From positions 992,001 to 1,056,000 of the forward strand of contig NC_079887.1 in the NCBI RefSeq assembly GCF_029227915.1: a DNA stretch of 64,000 bases, given 5' to 3'. Position numbers and translations under genes: made by a program. Source of the DNA: Hydractinia symbiolongicarpus. Lineage: Eukaryota > Cnidaria > Hydrozoa > Anthoathecata > Hydractiniidae. Position 1 is the stretch's first letter. Each line of letters begins with the position of its first letter. This document shows, one piece after another, positions 9,711-23,683 of this stretch. The notes under the pieces were generated by a model. The model was not told where the DNA came from, did no database searches, and saw nothing but the letters and a program-made list of their open reading frames with translations.

Positions 9711-11130
9711 AACGATTTATTAAATTATTTTTTCACCGCTAAAACGCATGAGACTTGTAGTTTTCAAAAATGTTTTCATTTTTGATGAGACGCTTAATGA
9801 AAGAGGTTTAATCGCCGGCAAACGAAATCCCGCGTTTTCCCGTAAATCCGGGGCTTGGCCCGTATAGTCGAATGTATACAAAGAAAGTACCCTGTGAGTA
9901 AACTCATTTCCAGAACGATTTTTTAAATTATTTTTCACCACTAAAACGCATGAGACTTGTAGTTTTCAAAAATGTTTTCTTTTTTGATGAGACGCTGAAT
10001 AAAAGAAGTTTAATCGCCGGCAAACGAAAACCCGCGATTTCCCGTAAATCCCGGGCTTGGCACGTATAGTCGAATGTATACAAAGAAAGTACCCTGTGAG
10101 TAAACTCATTTCCAGAACGATTTTTTAAATTATTTTTTCACCACTAAAGCCCATGAGACTTGTAGTTTTCAAAAATATTTTCATATTTGATGGGACGCTG
10201 AAAAAAAGAAGTTTAATCGCCTGCAAACAAAAATCCGCGATTTCCCGAAAATCCCAGGCTTGGCCCGTATAGTCAAAAGTATACAAAGAAAGTACCCAGG
10301 GAGTAAACTCATTTCCCGAACGATTTTTTAATTTACTTTTTCACCACTAAAACGCATGAGACTTGTAGTTTTTAAAAATGTTTTCATTTTCGAAGAGACG
10401 CTGAATAAAAGAAGTGTAATCGCCAACAAACGAAAACCTGCGATTTCCCGTAAATCCTGGACTCAGCCCGTATAGTCAAAAGTATACAAAGAATGTACCC
10501 AGGGAGTAAACTCATTTCCCAAACGATTTTTTAAATTATTATTTCACCACTAAAACGCATGAGACTTGTAGTTTTTAAGAATGTTTTCATTTTTGATGAG
10601 ACGTTGAATAAAAACAGTTTAATCGCCGGCACACGAAAACCCGCGATTTCCCGTAAATCCCGGGCTTGGCACGTATTGTCGAATGTATACAAAGAAAGTA
10701 CCCTGTGGGTAAACTTATTTCCAGAACGATTTTTTAAATTATTTTTTCACCACTAAAACGCATGAGACTTGTAGTTTTCAAAAATGTTTTCATTTTTGAT
10801 GAGACGCTTAATGAAAGTGGTTTAATCGCCGGAAAACAAAAACCCGCGATTTCCCGTAAATCCCGGGCTTGACCCGTATAGTCGAAGGTATACAAAGAAA
10901 GTACCCTGTGAGTAAACTCATTTCCAGAACGATTTTTTAGATTATTTTTTCACCACTAAAACGCATAAGACTTGTAGTTTTTAAAAATGTTTTCATTTTC
11001 GATGAGACGCTGAATAAAAGAAGTTTAATCGCCAACAAACGAAAACCTGCGATTTCCCGTAAATCCTGGACTCAGCCCGTATAGTCAAAAGTATACAAAG
11101 AATGTACCCAGGGAGTAAACTCATTTCCCA

Positions 11131-11333
11131 AACGATTTTTCAAATTATTATTTCACCACTAAAACGCATGAGACTTGTAGTTTTCAAGAATGTTTTCATT
11201 TTTGATGAGACGCTGAATAAAAACAGTTTAATCGCCGGCAAACGAAAACCCGCGATTTCCCGTAAATCCCTGGCTTGGCACGTATAGTCGAATGTATACA
11301 AAGAAAGTACCCTGTGGGTAAACTCATTTCCAG
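11131..11333 (+). repeat. Monomer type M exemplar (TTCAAGAATG / AAAAACAG type)
   Basis: This 203-bp unit begins after TCATTTCCCAAACG and is marked by AAATTATTATTTCACC, TTTTCAAGAATGTTTTC and GAATAAAAACAG or GAATAAAAAACAG. It follows A in most places (10522, 34632, 36249, 38275, 50990, 51600, 53829, 55250). Where the tail carries AATGTACCC or AATGTATCC, the next unit is nearly always M. Confidence 0.85.
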
Positions 11334-11738
11334 AACGATTTTTTAAATTATTTTTTCACCACTAAAACGCAAAAGACTTGTAGTTTTTAAAAATTTTTTT
11401 ATTTTTGATGAGACGCTGAATAAAAGAAGTTTAATCGCCGGCAAACGAAAACCCGCGATTTCCCGTAAATCCCGGCTTGGCCCGTATAGTCAAAAGTATA
11501 CAAAGAAAGTACCCAGGGAGTAAACTCATTTCCAGAACGATTTTTTAAATTATTTTTTCACCACTAAAACGCATAAGACATGTAGTTTTTAAAAATGTTT
11601 TCATTTTTGATGAGACGCTGAAAAAAAGAAGTTTAATCGCCCGCAAACGAAAACCCGCCATTTCCCGTAAATCCCGGGCTTGGCCCGTATACTCAAAAGT
11701 ATACAAAGAAAGTACCCAGGGAGTAAACTCATTTCCCG

Positions 11739-11941
11739 AACGATTTTTTATATTATTTTTTTACCACTAAAACGCATGAGACTTGTAGTTTTCAAAAATG
11801 TTTTCATTTTTGATGAGACGCCTAATGAAAGAGGTTTAATCGCCGGCAAACGAAATCCCGCGTTTTCCCGTAAATCCGGGGCTTGGCCCGTATAGTCGAA
11901 TGTATACAAAGAAAGTACCCTGGGAGTAAACTCATTTCCCG
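11739..11941 (+). repeat. Monomer type O exemplar (TTATATTATTTTTTTACC type)
   Basis: This 203-bp unit is marked by TTTTTATATTATTTTTTTACC followed by a B-like body (TTAATGAAAGAGG, CCGGGGCTTGG). It occurs at 11739, 17001, 18620, 43494, 53222, 54439, 54642 and 55859. It is usually followed by type N, or by P at 18823. Confidence 0.82.
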
Positions 11942-12144
11942 AACGATTTTTTAATTTTTTTTTTCACCAATAAAACGCATGAGACTTGTAGTTTTCAAAA
12001 ATGTTTTCATTTTTGATGAGACGCTTAATGAAAGTGGTTTAATCGCCGGAAAACGAAAACCCGCGATTTCCCGTAAATCCCGGGCTTGGCCCGTATAGTC
12101 GAATGTATACAAAGAAAGTACCCTGTGAGTACACTCATTTCCAG
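11942..12144 (+). repeat. Monomer type N exemplar (GAAAGTGGTTTAATCGCCGGAAAACG type)
   Basis: This 203-bp unit is marked by TTAATGAAAGTGG and CGCCGGAAAACGAAAACCC, a left end like AAATTTTTTTTTCACC, and the intact GC hairpin CGGGC-TTG-GCCCG. It recurs at 10725, 42274, 50583, 53424, 54844 and 56062. Related CGGAAAACG units (R) dominate the right end after 59.7 kb. Confidence 0.82.
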
Positions 12145-12752
12145 AACGATTTTTTAAATTATTTTTTCACCACTAAAACGCATAAGACTTGTAGTTTTCA
12201 AAAATGTTTTCATTTTTGATGAGACGCTGAAAAAAAGAAGTTTAATCGCCGGCAAACGAAAACCCGCGATTTCCCGTAAATCCCGGGCTTGGCCCGTATA
12301 GTCGAAAGTATACAATGAAAGTACCCAGGGAGTAAACCCATTTCCAGAACGATTTTTTAAATTATTTTTTTACCACTAAAACGCATAAGACTTGTAGTTT
12401 TTAAAAATGTTTTCATTTTTGATGAGACGCTGAATAAAAGAAGTTTAATCGCCGGCAAACGAAAATCCGCGATTTCGCGTAAATCCCGGACTCGGCCCGT
12501 ATAGTCAAAAGTATACAAAGAAAGTAGCCAGGGGTAAACTCATTTCCCGAACGATTTTTTAAATTATTTTTTCACCGCTAAAACGCATGAAACTTGTAGT
12601 TTTCAAAAATGTGTTCATTTTTGATGAGACGCTTAATGAAAGAGGTTTAATCGCCGGCAAACGAAATCCCGCGTTTTCCCGTAAATCCGGGGCTTAGCAG
12701 GTATAGTCGAATGTATACAAAGAAAGTACCCTGTGAGTAAACTCATTTCCAG

Positions 12753-12955
12753 AACGATTTTTTAAATTATTTTTTCACCACTAAAGCCCATGAGACTTGT
12801 AGTTTTTAAAAATGTTTTCATTTTTGATGAGACGCTGAATAAAAGAAGTTTAATCGCCGGCAAACGAAAACCCGCGATTTCCCGTAAATCCCGGGCTTGG
12901 CACGTATAGTCGAATGTATACAAAGAAATTACCCAGGGAGTAAACTCATTTCCAG
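12753..12955 (+). repeat. Monomer type E exemplar (CACTAAAGCCCATGAG type)
   Basis: This 203-bp unit is marked by CACTAAAGCCCATGAGACTTG in place of CACTAAAACGCATGAG, which removes one CpG, and often by CTTGGCACGTATAGTCG(A/T)(A/T)TG. A close relative, E2, has ATTTTTTTACCACTAAAGCCC. E and E2 alternate through 19.4-21.7 kb and dominate 29.7-32.0 kb. Confidence 0.86.
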
Positions 12956-14371
12956 AACGATTTTTTAAATTATTTTTTCACCACTAAAGCCCATGAGACT
13001 TGTAGTTTTTTAAAATGTTTTCATTTTTGATGAGACGCTGAATAAAAGAAGTTTAATCGCCGGCAAACGAAAACTCGCGATTTCCCGTAAATCCCGGCTT
13101 GGCCCGTATAGTCAAAAGTATACAAAGAAAGTACCCAGGGAGTAAACTCATTTCCCGAACGATTTTTTAAATTATTTTTTCAACACTAAAACGCATGAGA
13201 CTTGTAGTTTTCAAAAATGTTTTCATTTTTGATGAGACGCTGAATAAAAGCAGTTTAATCGCCGGCAAACGAAAACCTGCGATTTCCCTAAATCCCGGAC
13301 TCGGCCCGTATAGTCAAAAGTATACAAAGAAAGTACCAAGGGAGTAAACTCATTTCCAGAACGATTTTTTAAATTATATCTTCACCACTAAAACGCATAA
13401 GACTTGTAGTTTTTAAAAATGTTTTCATTTTTGATGAGACGCTAAATAAAAGAAGTTTAATCGCCGGCAAACGAAAATCCGCGATTTCGCGTAAATCCCG
13501 GACTCGGCCCGTATAGTCAAAAGTATACAAAGAAAGTAGCCAGGGGTAAACTCATTTCCCGAAAGATTTTTTAAATTACTTTTTCACCGCTAAAACGCAT
13601 GAGACTTGTAGTTTTCAAAAATGTGTTCATTTTTGATGAGACGCTTAATGAAAGAGGTTTAATCGCCGGCAAACAAAATCCCGCGTTTTCCCGTAAATCC
13701 GGGGCTTAGCAGGTATAGTCGAATGTATACAAAGAAAGTACCCTGTGAGTAAACTCATTTCCCGAACGATTTTTTAAATTATTTTTTCACCACTAAAGCC
13801 CATGAGACTTGTAGTTTTTAAAAATGTTTTCATTTTTGATGAGACGCTGAATAAAAGAAGTTTAATCGCCGGCAAACGAAAACCCGCGATTTCCCATAAA
13901 TCCCGGCTTGGCCCGTATAGTCAAAAGTATACAAAGAAAGTACCTAGGGAGTAAACTCATTTCCCGAACGATTTTTTAAATTATTTTTTCAACACTAAAA
14001 CGCATGAGACTTGTAGTTTTCAAAAATGTTTTCATTTTTGATGAGACGCTGAATAAAAGCAGTTTAATCGCCGGCAAACGAAAACCTGCGATTTCCCTAA
14101 ATCCCGGACTCGGCCCGTATAGTCAAAAGTATACAAAGAAAGTACCAAGGGAGTAAACTCATTTCCAGAACGATTTTTTAAATTATATCTTCACCACTAA
14201 AACGCATAAGACTTGTAGTTTTTAAAAATGTTTTCATTTTTGATGAGACGCTAAATAAAAGAAGTTTAATCGCCGGCAAACGAAAACCCGCGATTTCCCG
14301 TAAATCCCGGGCTTGGCCCGTATAGTCAAAAGTATACAAAGAAAGTACCCAGGGAGTAAACTCATTTCCAG

Positions 14372-17300
14372 AACGATTTTTTAAATTATTTTTTCACCAC
14401 TAAAACGCATAAGACTTGTAGTTTTTAAAATTGTTTTCATTTTTGATGAGACGCTGAATAAAAGAAGTTTAATCGCCGGCAAACGAAAATCCGCGATTTC
14501 CCGTAAATCCCGGACTTGGCCCGTATAGTCAAAAGTATACAAAGAAAGTACCCAGGGGTAAACTCATTTCCCGAACGATTATTTAAATTATTTTTTCACC
14601 GCTAAAACGCATGAGACTTGTAGTTTTCAAAAATGTTTTCATTTTTGATGAGACGCTTAATGAAAGAGGTTTAATCGCCGGCAAACGAAATCCCGCGTTT
14701 TCCCGTAAATCCGGAGCTTGGCCCGTATAGTCGAATGTATACAAAGAAAGTACCCTGTGAGTAAACTCATTTCCAGAACGATTTTTTAAATTATTTTTCA
14801 CCACTAAAACGCATGAGACTTGTAGTTTTTAAAAATGTTTTCTTTTTTGATGAGACGCTGAATAAAAGAAGTTTAATCGCTGGCAAACGAAAACCCGCAA
14901 TTTCCCGTAAATCCCGGGCTTGGCACGTATAGCCGAATGTATACAAAGAAAGTACCCTGTGAGTAAACTCATTTCCAGAACGATTTTTTAAATTATTTTT
15001 TCACCACTAAAGCCCATGAGACTTGTAGTTTTCAAAAATATTTTCATATTTGATGGGACGCTGAAAAAAAGAAGTTTAATCGCCTGCAAACAAAAATCCG
15101 CGATTTCCCGAAAATCCCAGGCTTGGCCCGTATAGTCAAAAGTATACAAAGAAAGTACCCAGGGAGTAAACTCATTTCCCGAACGATTTTTTAATTTACT
15201 TTTTCACCACTAAAACGCATGAGACTTGTAGTTTTTAAAAATGTTTTCATTTTCCATAAGACGCTGAATAAAAGAAGTTTAATCGCCGGCAAACGAAAAC
15301 CCTCGATTTCCCGTAAATCCCAGCTTGGCCCGTATAGTCGAATGTATACAAAGAAAGTACCCTGTGAGTAAACTCATTTCCAGAACGATTTTTTAAATTA
15401 TTTTTTCACCACTAAAGCCCATGAGACTTGTAGTTTTTAAAAATGTTTTCATTTTTGATGAGACGCTGAATAAAAGAAGTTTAATCGCCGGCAAACGAAA
15501 ACCCGCGATTTCCCGTAAATCCCGGCTTGGCCCGCATAGTCAAAAGTATACAAAGAAAGTACCCAGGGAGTAAACTCATTTCCCGAACGATTTTTCAAAT
15601 TATTTTTTCACCACTAAAACGCATAAGACTTGTAGTTTTTAAAATTGTTTTCATTTTTGATGAGACGCTGAATAAAAGAAGTTTAATCGCCGGCAAACGA
15701 AAATCCGCGATTTCCCGTAAATCCCGGACTTGGCCCGTATAGTCAAAAGTATACAAAGAAAGTACCCAGGGGTAAACTCATTTCCCGAACGATTATTTAA
15801 ATTATTTTTTCACCGCTAAAACGCATGAGACTTGTAGTTTTCAAAAATGTTTTCATTTTTGATGAGACGCTTAATGAAAGAGGTTTAATCGCCGGCAAAC
15901 GAAATCCCGCGTTTTCCCGTAAATCCGGAGCTTGGCCCGTATAGTCGAATGTATACAAAGAAAGTACCCTGTGAGTAAACTCATTTCCAGAACGATTTTT
16001 TAAATTATTTTTCACCACTAAAACGCATGAGACTTGTAGTTTTTAAAAATGTTTTCTTTTTTGATGAGACGCTGAATAAAAGAAGTTTAATCGCTGGCAA
16101 ACGAAAACCCGCAATTTCCCGTAAATCCCGGGCTTGGCACGTATAGCCGAATGTATACAAAGAAAGTACCCTGTGAGTAAACTCATTTCCAGAACGATTT
16201 TTTAAATTATTTTTTCACCACTAAAGCCCATGAGACTTGTAGTTTTCAAAAATATTTTCATATTTGATGGGACGCTGAAAAAAAGAAGTTTAATCGCCTG
16301 CAAACAAAAATCCGCGATTTCCCGAAAATCCCAGGCTTGGCCCGTATAGTCAAAAGTATACAAAGAAAGTACCCAGGGAGTAAACTCATTTCCCGAACGA
16401 TTTTTTAATTTACTTTTTCACCACTAAAACGCATGAGACTTGTAGTTTTTAAAAATGTTTTCATTTTCCATAAGACGCTGAATAAAAGAAGTTTAATCGC
16501 CGGCAAACGAAAACCCTCGATTTCCCGTAAATCCCAGCTTGGCCCGTATAGTCGAATGTATACAAAGAAAGTACCCTGTGAGTAAACTCATTTCCAGAAC
16601 GATTTTTTAAATTATTTTTTCACCACTAAAGCCCATGAGACTTGTAGTTTTTAAAAATGTTTTCATTTTTGATGAGACGCTGAATAAAAGAAGTTTAATC
16701 GCCGGCAAACGAAAACCCGCGATTTCCCGTAAATCCCGGCTTGCCCGCATAGTCAAAAGTATACAAAGAAAGTACCCAGGGAGTAAACTCATTTCCCGAA
16801 CGATTTTTTAAATTATTTTTTCAACACTAAAACGCATGAGACTTGTAGTTTTCAAAAATGTTTTCATTTTTGATGAGACGCTGAAAAAAGAAGTTTAATC
16901 GCCGGCAAACGAAAACCCGCGATTTCCCGTAAATCCCGGGCTTGGCTCGTTTAGTCAAAAGTATACAAAGAAAGTACCCAGGGAGTAAACTCATTTCCCG
17001 AACGATTTTTTATATTATTTTTTTACCACTAAAACGCATGAGACTTGTAGTTTTCAAAAATGTTTTCATTTTTGATGAGACGCTTAATGAAAGAGGTTTA
17101 ATCGCCGGCAAACGAAATCCCGCGTTTTCCCGTAAATCCAGGGCTTGGCCCGTATAGTCAAAAGTATACAAAGAAAGTACCCAGGGAGTAAACTCATTTC
17201 CCGAACGATTTTTTAAATTATTTTTTCACCACTAAAACGCATAAGACTTGTAGTTTTTAAAATTGTTTTCATTTTTGATGAGACGCTGAATAAAAGAAGT

Positions 17301-18822
17301 TTAATCGCCGGCAAACGAAAATCCGCGATTTCCCGTAAATCCCGGACTTGGCCCGTATAGTCAAAAGTATACAAAGAAAGTACCCAGGGGTAAACTCATT
17401 TCCCGAACGATTATTTAAATTATTTTTTCACCGCTAAAACGCATGAGACTTGTAGTTTTCAAAAATGTTTTCATTTTTGATGAGACGCTTAATGAAAGAG
17501 GTTTAATCGCCGGCAAACGAAATCCCGCGTTTTCCCGTAAATCAGGAGCTTGGCCCGTATAGTCGAATGTATACAAAGAAAGTACCCTGTGAGTAAACTC
17601 ATTTCCAGAACGATTTTTTAAATTATTTTTCACCACTAAAACGCATGAGACTTGTAGTTTTTAAAAATGTTTTCTTTTTTGATGAGACGCTGAATAAAAG
17701 AAGTTTAATCGCTGGCAAACGAAAACCCGCAATTTCCCGTAAATCCCGGGTTTGGCACGTATAGCCGAATGTATACAAAGAAAGTACCCTGTGAGTAAAC
17801 TCATTTCCAGAACGATTTTTTAAATTATTTTTTCACCACTAAAGCCCATGAGACTTGTAGTTTTCAAAAATATTTTCATATTTGATGGGACGCTGAAAAA
17901 AAGAAGTTTAATCGCCTGCAAACAAAAATCCGCGATTTCCCGAAAATCCCAGGCTTGGCCCGTATAGTCAAAAGTATACAAAGAAAGTACCCAGGGAGTA
18001 AACTCATTTCCCGAACGATTTTTTAATTTACTTTTTCACCACTAAAACGCATGAGACTTGTAGTTTTTAAAAATGTTTTCATTTTCCATAAGACGCTGAA
18101 TAAAAGAAGTTTAATCGCCGGCAAACGAAAACCCTCGATTTTCCGTAAATCCCAGCTTGGCCCGTATAGTCGAATGTATACAAAGAAAGTACCCTGTGAG
18201 TAAACTCATTTCCAGAACGATTTTTTAAATTATTTTTTCACCACTAAAGCCCATGAGACTTGTAGTTTTTAAAAATGTTTTCATTTTTGATGAGACGCTG
18301 AATAAAAGAAGTTTAATCGCCGGCAAACGAAAACCCGCGATTTCCCGTAAATCCCGGCTTGGCCCGCATAGTCAAAAGTATACAAAGAAAGTACCCAGGG
18401 AGTAAACTCATTTCCCGAACGATTTTTTAAATTATTTTTTCAACACTAAAACGCATGAGACTTGTAGTTTTCAAAAATGTTTTCATTTTTGATGAGACGC
18501 TGAAAAAAGAAGTTTAATCGCCGGCAAACGAAAACCCGCGATTTCCCGTAAATCCCGGGCTTGGCTCGTTTAGTCAAAAGTATACAAAGAAAGTACCCAG
18601 GGAGTAAACTCATTTCCCGAACGATTTTTTATATTATTTTTTTACCACTAAAACGCATGAGACTTGTAGTTTTCAAAAATGTTTTCATTTTTGATGAGAC
18701 GCTTAATGAAAGAGGTTTAATCGCCGGCAAACGAAATCCCGCGTTTTCCCGTAAATCCAGGGCTTGGCCCGTATAGTCGAATGTATACAAAGAAAGTACC
18801 CAGGGAGTAAACTCAATTCCAG
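14372..18822 (+). repeat. 6-mer HOR (1214 bp) extended into an 8-mer HOR (two copies, about 1618 bp)
   Basis: H-B-I-C-A-E occupies 14372-15585. The same six followed by a D-like unit and O occupy 15586-17203 and again 17204-18822. The A member carries CATTTTCCATAAGACG in all three rounds, and the D-like member has GCTGAAAAAAGAAG in both 8-mers. The 8-mer is therefore the 6-mer plus two added monomers, amplified together. Confidence 0.92.
14979..15181 (+). repeat. Monomer type C exemplar (CATATTTGATGGGACG type)
   Basis: This 203-bp unit is one of the most diverged types. It has CAAAAATATTTTCATATTTG, GATGGGACGCTGAAAAAAAG, CGCCTGCAAACAAAAATCC and CCCGAAAATCCCAGGCTTGG. It lacks AATAAA, and two mismatches break the arms of the TTTT-loop dyad. 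It recurs near 10116, 24698, 27937, 35847, 37874, 39687, 41262 and 46130, usually right before type A. Confidence 0.88.
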
Positions 18823-21659
18823 AACGATTTTTTAAATTATTTTTTCACCACTATAACGCATAAGACTTGTAGTTTTCAAAAATGTTTTCATTTTTGATGA
18901 GACGCTGAATAAAAGAAGTTTAATCGCCGGCAAACGATAACCCGCGATTTCCCGTAAGTCCCGGGCTTGGCCCGTATAGTCAAAAGTATACAATGAAAGT
19001 ACCCAGGGAGTAAACCCATTTCCAGAACGATTTTTTAAATTATTTTTTCACCACTAAAACGCATAAGACTTGTAGTTTTTAAAAATGTTTTCATTTTTGA
19101 TGAGACGCTGAATAAAAGAAGTTTAATCGCCCGCAAACAAAAATCCGCGATTTCCCGTAAATCCCGGACTCGGCCCGTATAGTCAAAAGTATACAAAGAA
19201 AGTAGCCAGGGGTAAACTCATTTCCCGAACGATTTTTTAAATTATTTTTTCACCGCTAAAACGCATGAGACTTGTAGTTTTCGAAAATGTGTTCATTTTC
19301 GATGAGACGCTTAATGAAAGAGGTTTAATCGCCGGCAAACGAAATCCCGCGTTTTCCCGTAAATCCGGGGCTTAGCAGGTATAGTCGAATGTATACAAAG
19401 AAAGTACCCTGTGAGTAAACTCATTTCCAGAACGATTTTTTAAATTATTTTTTCACCACTAAAGCCCATGAGACTTGTAGTTTTTAAAAATATTTTCATT
19501 TTTGAAGAGACGCTGAATAAAAGAAGTTTAATCGCCGGCAAACGAAAACCCGCGATTTCCCGTAAATCCCGGGCTTGGCACGTATAGTCGAATGTATACA
19601 AAGAAAGTACCCAGGGAGTAAACTCATTTCCAGAACGATTTTTTAAATTATTTTTTTACCACTAAAGCCCATGAGACTTGTAGTTTTTAAAAATGTTTTC
19701 ATTTTTGATGAGACGCTGAATAAAAGAAGTTTAATCGCCGGCAAACGAAAACCCGCGATTTCCCGTAAATCCCGGCTTGGCCCGTATAGTCAAAAGTATA
19801 CAAAGAAAGTACCCAGGGAGTAAACTCATTTCCCGAACGATTTTTTAAATTATTTTTTCAACACTGAAACGCATGAGACTTGTAGTTTTCAAAAATGTTT
19901 TCATTTTTGATGAGACGCTTAATGAAAGAGGTTTAATCGCCGGCAAACGAAATCCCGCGTTTTCCCGTAAATCCGGGGCTTGGCCCGTATAGTCGAATGT
20001 ATACAAAGAAAGTACCCAGGGAGTAAACTCATTTCCAGAACGATTTTTTAAATTATTTTTTCACCACTATAACGCATAAGACTTGTAGTTTTTAAAAATG
20101 TTTTCATTTTTGATGAGACGCTGAATAAAAGAAGTTTAATCGCCAGCAAACGATAACCCGCGATTTCCCGTAAATCCCGGGCTTGGCCCGTATAGTCAAA
20201 AGTATACAATGAAAGTACCCAGGGAGTAAACCCATTTCCAGAACGATTTTTTAAATTATTTTTTCACCACTAAAACGCATAAGACTTGTAGTTTTTAAAA
20301 ATGTTTTCATTTTTGATGAGACGCTGAATAAAAGAAGTTTAATCGCCCGCAAACAAAAATCCGCGATTTCCCGTAAATCCCGGACTCGGCCCGTATAGTC
20401 AAAAGTATACAAAGAAAGTAGCCAGGGGTAAACTCATTTCCCGAACGATTTTTTAAATTATTTTTTCACCGCTAAAACGCATGAGACTTGTAGTTTTCAA
20501 AAATGTGTTCATTTTTGATGAGACGCTTAATGAAAGAGGTTTAATCGCCGGCAAACGAAATCCCGCGTTTTCCCGTAAATCCGGGGCTTAGCAGGTATAG
20601 TCGAATGTATACAAAGAAAGTACCCTGTGAGTAAACTCATTTCCAGAACGATTTTTTAAATTATTTTTTCACCACTAAAGCCCATGAGACTTGTAGTTTT
20701 TAAAAATGTTTTCATTTTTGATGAGACGCTGAATAAAAGAAGTTTAATCGCCGGCAAACGAAAACCCGCGATTTCCCGTAAATCCCGGGCTTGGCACGTA
20801 TAGTCGATTGTATACAAAGAAAGTACCCAGGGAGTAAACTCATTTCCAGAACGATTTTTTAAATTATTTTTTTACCACTAAAGCCCATGAGACTTGTAGT
20901 TTTTAAAAATGTTTTCATTTTTGATGAGACGCTGAATAAAAGAAGTTTAATCGCCGGCAAACGAAAACCCGCGATTTCCCGTAAATCCCGGACTTGGCCC
21001 GTATAGTCAAAAGTATACAAAGAAAGTACCCAGGGGTAAACTCATTTCCCGAACGATTATTTAAATTATTTTTTCACCGCTAAAACGCATGAGACTTGTA
21101 GTTTTCAAAAATGTGTTCATTTTTGATGAGACGCTTAATGAAAGAGGTTTAATCGCCGGCAAACGAAATCCCGCGTTTTCCCGTAAATCCGGGGCTTGGC
21201 CCGTATAGTCGAATGTATACAAAGAAAGTACCCTGTGAGTAAACTCATTTCCAGAACGATTTTTTAAATTATTTTTTCACCACTAAAGCCCATGAGACTT
21301 GTAGTTTTTAAAAATGTTTTCATTTTTGATGAGACGCTGAATAAAAGAAGTTTAATCGCCGGCAAACGAAAACCCGCGATTTCCCGTAAATCCCGGGCTT
21401 GGCACGTATAGTCGATTGTATACAAAGAAAGTACCCAGGGAGTAAACTCATTTCCAGAACGATTTTTTAAATTATTTTTTTACCACTAAAGCCCATGAGA
21501 CTTGTAGTTTTTAAAAATGTTTTCATTTTTGATGAGACGCTGAATAAAAGATGTTTAATCGCCGGCAAACGAAAACCCGCGATTTCCCGTAAATCCCGGC
21601 TTGGCCCGTATAGTCAAAAGTATTCAAAGAAAGTACCCAGGGAGTAAACTCATTTCCCG
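18823..21659 (+). repeat. 6-mer HOR (1216 bp) and nested 3-mer (608 bp)
   Basis: P-H'-B'-E-E2-D/B fills 18823-20038 and restarts at 20039. P is marked by CACTATAACGC, B' by ATGTGTTCATT (19289, 20505, 21113). The second round ends after E2, and B'-E-E2 (20444-21051) is then repeated directly at 21052-21659. The 3-mer is thus a secondary duplication inside the 6-mer. Confidence 0.9.
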
Positions 21660-23683
21660 AACGATTTTTTAAATTATTTTTTCAACACTGAAACGCATGA
21701 GACTTGTAGTTTTCAAAAATGTTTTCATTTTTGATGAGACGCTGAATAAAAGCAGTTTAATCGCCGGCAAACGAAAACCTGCGATTTCCCTAAATCCCGG
21801 ACTCGGCCCGTATAGTCAAAAGTATACAAAGAAAGTACCAAGGGAGTAAACTCATTTCCAGAACGATTTTTTAAATTATATTTTCACCACTAAAACGCAT
21901 AAGACTTGTAGTTTTTAAAAATGTTTTCATTTTTGATGAGACGCTAAATAAAGGAAGTTTAATCGCCGGCAAACGAAAACCCGCGATTTCCCGTAAATCC
22001 CGGGCTTGGCCCGTATAGTCAAAAGTATACAAAGAAAGTACCCAGGGAGTAAACTCATTTCCAGAACGATTTTTTAAATTATTTTTTCACCACTGAAACG
22101 CATAAGACTTGTAGTTTTTAAAATTATTTTCATTTTTGATGAGACGCTGAATAAAAGAAGTTTAATCGCCGGCAAACGAAAATCCGCGATTTCCCGTAAA
22201 TCCCGGACTTGGCCCGTATAGTCAAAAGTATACAAAGAAAGTACCCAGGGGTAAACTCATTTCCCGAACGATTATTTAAATTATTTTTTCACCGCTAAAA
22301 CGCATGAGACTTGTAGTTTTCAAAAATGTTTTCATTTTTGATGAGACGCTTAATGAAAGAGGTTTAACCGCCCGCAAACGAAATCCCGCGTTTTCCCGTA
22401 AATCCGGGGCTTGGCCCGTATAGTCGAATGTATACAAAGAAAGTACCCTGTGAGTAAACTCATTTCCAGAACGATTTTTTAAATTATTTTTCACCACTAA
22501 AACGCATGAGACTTGTAGTTTTCAAAAATGTTTTCTTTTTTGATGAGACGCTGAATAAAAGAAGTTTAATCGCCGGCAAACGAAAACCCGCGATTTACCG
22601 TAAATCCCGGACTCGGCCCGTATAGTCAAAAGTATACAAAGAAAGTACCAAGGGAGTAAACTCATTTCCAGAACGATTTTTTAAATTATATTTTCACAAC
22701 TAAAACGCATAAGACTTGTAGTTTTTAAAAATGTTTTCATTTTTGATGAGACGCTAAATAAAGGAAGTTTAATCGCCGGCAAACGAAAACCCGCGATTTC
22801 CCGTAAATCCCGGGCTTGGCCCGTATAGTCAAAAGTATACAAAGAAAGTACCCAGGGAGTAAACTCATTTCCAGAACGATTTTTTAAATTATTTTCTCAC
22901 CACTGAAACGCAAAGACTTGTAGTTTTTAAAATTATTTTCATTTTTGATGAGACGCTGAATAAAAGAAGTTTAATCGCCGGCAAACGAAAATCCGCGATT
23001 TCCCGTAAATCCCGGACTTGGCCCGTATAGTCAAAAGTATACAAAGAAAGTACCCAGGGGTAAACTCATTTCCCGAACGATTATTTAAATTATTTTTTCA
23101 CCGCTAAAACGCATGAGACTTGTAGTTTTCAAAAATGTTTTCATTTTTGATGAGACGCTTAATGAAAGAGGTTTAATCGCCGGCAAACGAAATCCCGCGT
23201 TTTCCCGTAAATCCGGGGCTTGGCCCGTATAGTCGAATGTATACAAAGAAAGTACCCTGTGAGTAAACTCATTTCCAGAACGATTTTTTAAATTATTTTT
23301 TCACCACTAAAGCCCATGAGACTTGTAGTTTTTAAAAATGTTTTTATTTTTGATGAGACGCTGAATAAAAGAAGTTTAATCGCCGGCAAACGAAAACCCG
23401 CGATTTCCCGTAAATCCCGGGCTTGGCACGTATAGTCGATTGTATACAAAGAAAGTACCCAGGGAGTAAACTCATTTCCAGAACGATTTTTTAAATTATT
23501 TTTTTACCACTAAAGCCCATGAGACTTGCAGTTTTTAAAAATGTTTTCATTTTTGATGAGACGCTGAATAAAAGAAGTTTAATCGCCGGCAAACGAAAAC
23601 CCGCGATTTCCCGTAAATCCCGGCTTGGCCCGTATAGTCAAAAGTATACAAAGAAAGTACCCAGGGAGTAAACTCATTTCCCG
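21660..23683 (+). repeat. 10-mer HOR unit (2024 bp) with internal 4-mer
   Basis: The order is D,F,H,B, then an I/D hybrid,F,H,B, then E,E2. The first eight monomers are a 4-mer repeated once (808 bp between the B units at 22268 and 23076). D-F-H-B restarts at 23684, exactly 2024 bp later, before the order continues into I-C-A. The F members here share AAATAAAGGAAG, and the H members share AAAATTATTTTC. Confidence 0.88.

Larger units (their letters stand above)
9711..14371 (+). repeat. Mosaic satellite segment with short local periods
   Basis: Monomers run B, I, C, A, M, N, A, M and on through O and N types without one long period. Two local periods are visible. An A-M-N/X 3-mer at 10319 recurs at 10928 (609 bp). 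A B-like unit with ATGTGTTCATT at 12550 recurs at 13562 (1012 bp); the first copy is B',E,E,D,F and the second B',E,D,F, one E shorter. No gene or foreign insertion was seen. Confidence 0.85.
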